Assembly (NCBI GenBank): GCA_037783415.1
Contig: JAZGTN010000074.1
Coordinates: forward strand, 558,001-622,000
DNA: 64,000 nucleotides
DNA from: Leptasterias polaris
Lineage: Eukaryota > Echinodermata > Asteroidea > Forcipulatida > Asteriidae
Direction: 5' to 3'
Numbering within the stretch: position 1 is the stretch's first letter; each line of letters opens with the position of its first letter. The notes under the pieces are model-generated. The model was not told the origin of the DNA. It made no database searches and saw nothing but the letters and a program-made list of their open reading frames with translations. This document shows, in pieces, positions 62,267-64,000 of this stretch. Made by a program: the position numbers and the translations under genes.

Positions 62267-63150
62267 CAATGAATGTGAACTAGGCCCTGCCATTACTTGG
62301 CCATGTGTCTATCACCTGGAATATACTACTGTGTCAATGAATGTGAACTAGGCCCTGCCATTACTTGGCCATGTGTCTATCACCTGGAATATACTACTGT
62401 GTCAATGAATGTGAACTAGGCCCTGCCATTACTTGGCCATGTGTCTATCACCTGGAATATACTACTGTGTCAATGAATGTGAACTAGGCCCTGCCATTAC
62501 TTGGCCATGTGTCTATCACCTGGAATATACTACTGTGTCAATGAATGTGAACTAGGCCCTGCCATTACTTGGCCATGTGTCTATCACCTGGAATATACTA
62601 CTGTGTCAATGAATGTGAACTAGGCCCTGCCATTACTTGGCCATGTGTCTATCACCTGGAATATACTACTGTGTCAATGAATGTGAACTAGGCCCTGCCA
62701 TTACTTGGCCATGTGTCTATCACCTGGAATATACTACTGTGTCAATGAATGTGAACTAGGCCCTGCCATTACTTGGCCATGTGTCTATCACCTGGAATAT
62801 ACTACTGTGTCAATGAATGTGAACTAGGCCCTGCCATTACTTGGCCATGTGTCTATCACCTGGAATATACTACTGTGTCAATGAATGTGAACTAGGCCCT
62901 GCCATTACTTGGCCATGTGTCTATCACCTGGAATATACTACTGTGTCAATGAATGTGAACTAGGCCCTGCCATTACTTGGCCATGTGTCTATCACCTGGA
63001 ATATACTACTGTGTCAATGAATGTGAACTAGGCCCTGCCATTACTTGGCCATGTGTCTATCACCTGGAATATACTACTGTGTCAATGAATGTGAACTAGG
63101 CCCTGCCATTACTTGGCCATGTGTCTATCACCTGGAATATACTACTGTGT
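62267..63150. repeat. 68-bp tandem array, 13 copies that appear identical
   Basis: Thirteen units start CAATGAATGTGAACTAGGCC and contain TGGCCATGTGTCTATCACCT. I saw no base difference between units. The array lies 254 bp downstream of the stop codon of the minus-strand gene and may be in its 3' UTR. Confidence 0.97.
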
Positions 63151-63271
63151 CAAGTGATTCCAACCAATGTACACAAAATGTAAATCCATTAGATCCCTTT
63201 ATAATTATTAGTGACAGTTAGCCCTTTATGCAGCATTGTATAATTCCTATCAGCAAAAAGTCAATACTACA

Positions 63272-63355
63272 TTCCCATGCTAGTATTGATGTCACACTTT
63301 ACACTGCAACAGTTTCCCATGCTAGTATTGATGTCACACTTTACACTGCAACAGT
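63272..63355. repeat. Exact 42-bp tandem duplication
   Basis: TTCCCATGCTAGTATTGATG and the following 22 bases occur twice in a row, at 63272-63313 and 63314-63355. It is just after the stop codon of the minus-strand gene, probably in the 3' UTR. Confidence 0.95.
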
Positions 63356-63403
63356 CAGTCATCTCTGGCACAATCAAGCTGGGCAGTATCAAATGTGAAG
63401 GGT

Positions 63404-64000
63404 TCATTTTGGCATATTATTATAGCCATGCATAATGGAATCCCCCATTGCCATATTGGAGCCTGGTAGTCCATGGGGTCCATATCCCGTTGGGTAAGGC
63501 ATCTGTTGACCCATAGCATTGGACATAGGCATTCCCATAGGAGGCCCACTATATTGCATTGTATGACGAGGAGCTCCCACATATCCAGGTAATTGTTGTC
63601 TTGGTCTATTGGATGCAGGATATCCCTGTGGATACATAGACTCTGGACCACACATTCTAGCTGATGGACCTGGCATACGCTGGGATGGCCCAAAGGATGG
63701 TGTCATGGACGGTGGGTTACCAGTCACCATTTCTAATGGGAATGGCATTTGTATTTGTTTTGGTGCTGGTCCTTGTCCCTGTGGTCCTGGTGCATTAGAT
63801 GGGTTTAGATGCGGATTACCAGACTGTGCTTGGGGTGCAGGAGTAGGATTTCCCTGGGGGAAATATTGCAATGTTTGCTTTGGTCCTTTACCATCTGGGA
63901 GTAATGGTGGTGAGAAGCGACTCTGTAATAATGACAATGGGCTAGGTGATGACGTATGAATGGTTCTCCCAACTTGAGATTGGCTTATTGGCTTAGATTC
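63404..64000 (-). CDS. Unidentified Pro/Met/Gly/Gln-rich protein, C-terminal exon
   Basis: The minus-strand frame is open from the window edge (64000) to TGA at 63406-63404, giving 198 residues; the start lies outside the window. No splice acceptor is needed within it. It starts ESKPISQSQVGRT and has a SPSPLSLLQSRFSPPLLPDG stretch followed by LQYFPQGN. It then becomes Pro/Met/Gly/Tyr-rich (PPMGMPMSNAMGQQMPYPTG), ending GYNNMPK. No folded domain is visible. Composition and steady codon use without stops suggest the disordered tail of a nuclear coactivator-type protein; BCL9-like or SSBP-like families would be worth testing. I do not recognise it with confidence. The 42-bp duplication and the 68-bp array lie just downstream. 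Confidence 0.75.
   Translation of the reverse strand, partial: ESKPISQSQVGRTIHTSSPSPLSLLQSRFSPPLLPDGKGPKQTLQYFPQGNPTPAPQAQSGNPHLNPSNAPGPQGQGPAPKQIQMPFPLEMVTGNPPSMTPSFGPSQRMPGPSARMCGPESMYPQGYPASNRPRQQLPGYVGAPRHTMQYSGPPMGMPMSNAMGQQMPYPTGYGPHGLPGSNMAMGDSIMHGYNNMPK

Overview
The window is animal nuclear DNA. Its genes are split by introns with GT-AG borders, it contains non-LTR reverse-transcriptase fragments of the CR1/L2 type with AAT-rich 3' tails, it is full of short inverted-repeat transposons, and it encodes the minor-spliceosome protein SNRNP35 (U11/U12-35K). The repeat style, with many TTAA-flanked and hAT-like MITEs and frequent ACATGTACATGTA runs, suggests a marine invertebrate, possibly an echinoderm or another non-vertebrate deuterostome. 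That taxon is a guess. No bacterial operon, CRISPR array, rRNA gene or virus genome was seen.

Layout. (1) 1-18490 is one 32-bp satellite, already running at the left edge. It has nested higher-order repeats of 1235 bp, 4745 bp and about 2.64 kb, and it fades into older diverged units at 18491-18950. (2) 19109-21775 (+) holds the last three coding exons of an unidentified gene. The first exon starts about 160 bp after the satellite, so the satellite probably lies in the upstream intron or otherwise just upstream. (3) 21990-26590 is gene-free and holds a tRNA-headed foldback element and several strong inverted repeats. (4) 26595-44271 (-) is SNRNP35, with four coding exons over 17.7 kb. Its last exon has 16 copies of an 8-residue repeat. 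Its introns hold a piggyBac-like remnant, a decayed LINE split by a DNA transposon with a 9-bp target duplication, several minisatellites, and many TIR elements, including a hAT element with a perfect 8-bp target duplication. (5) 44.3-63.4 kb is repeat-rich intergenic DNA. It has nested transposons, a second hAT copy with its own perfect 8-bp duplication, a 64-bp perfect-stem hairpin, a LINE inside a TTAA MITE, and a 1.9-kb 17-bp satellite. It also has a 13-copy 68-bp array whose copies look identical. (6) 63404-64000 (-) is the C-terminal exon of a Pro/Met/Gly/Gln-rich protein that continues past the right edge.

Only SNRNP35 has a firm function: it belongs to the U11/U12 di-snRNP used in splicing U12-type introns. 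The two flanking partial genes look like low-complexity nuclear or regulatory proteins, but neither was identified. Most long reading frames in the window come from stop-free tandem repeats and are not genes.
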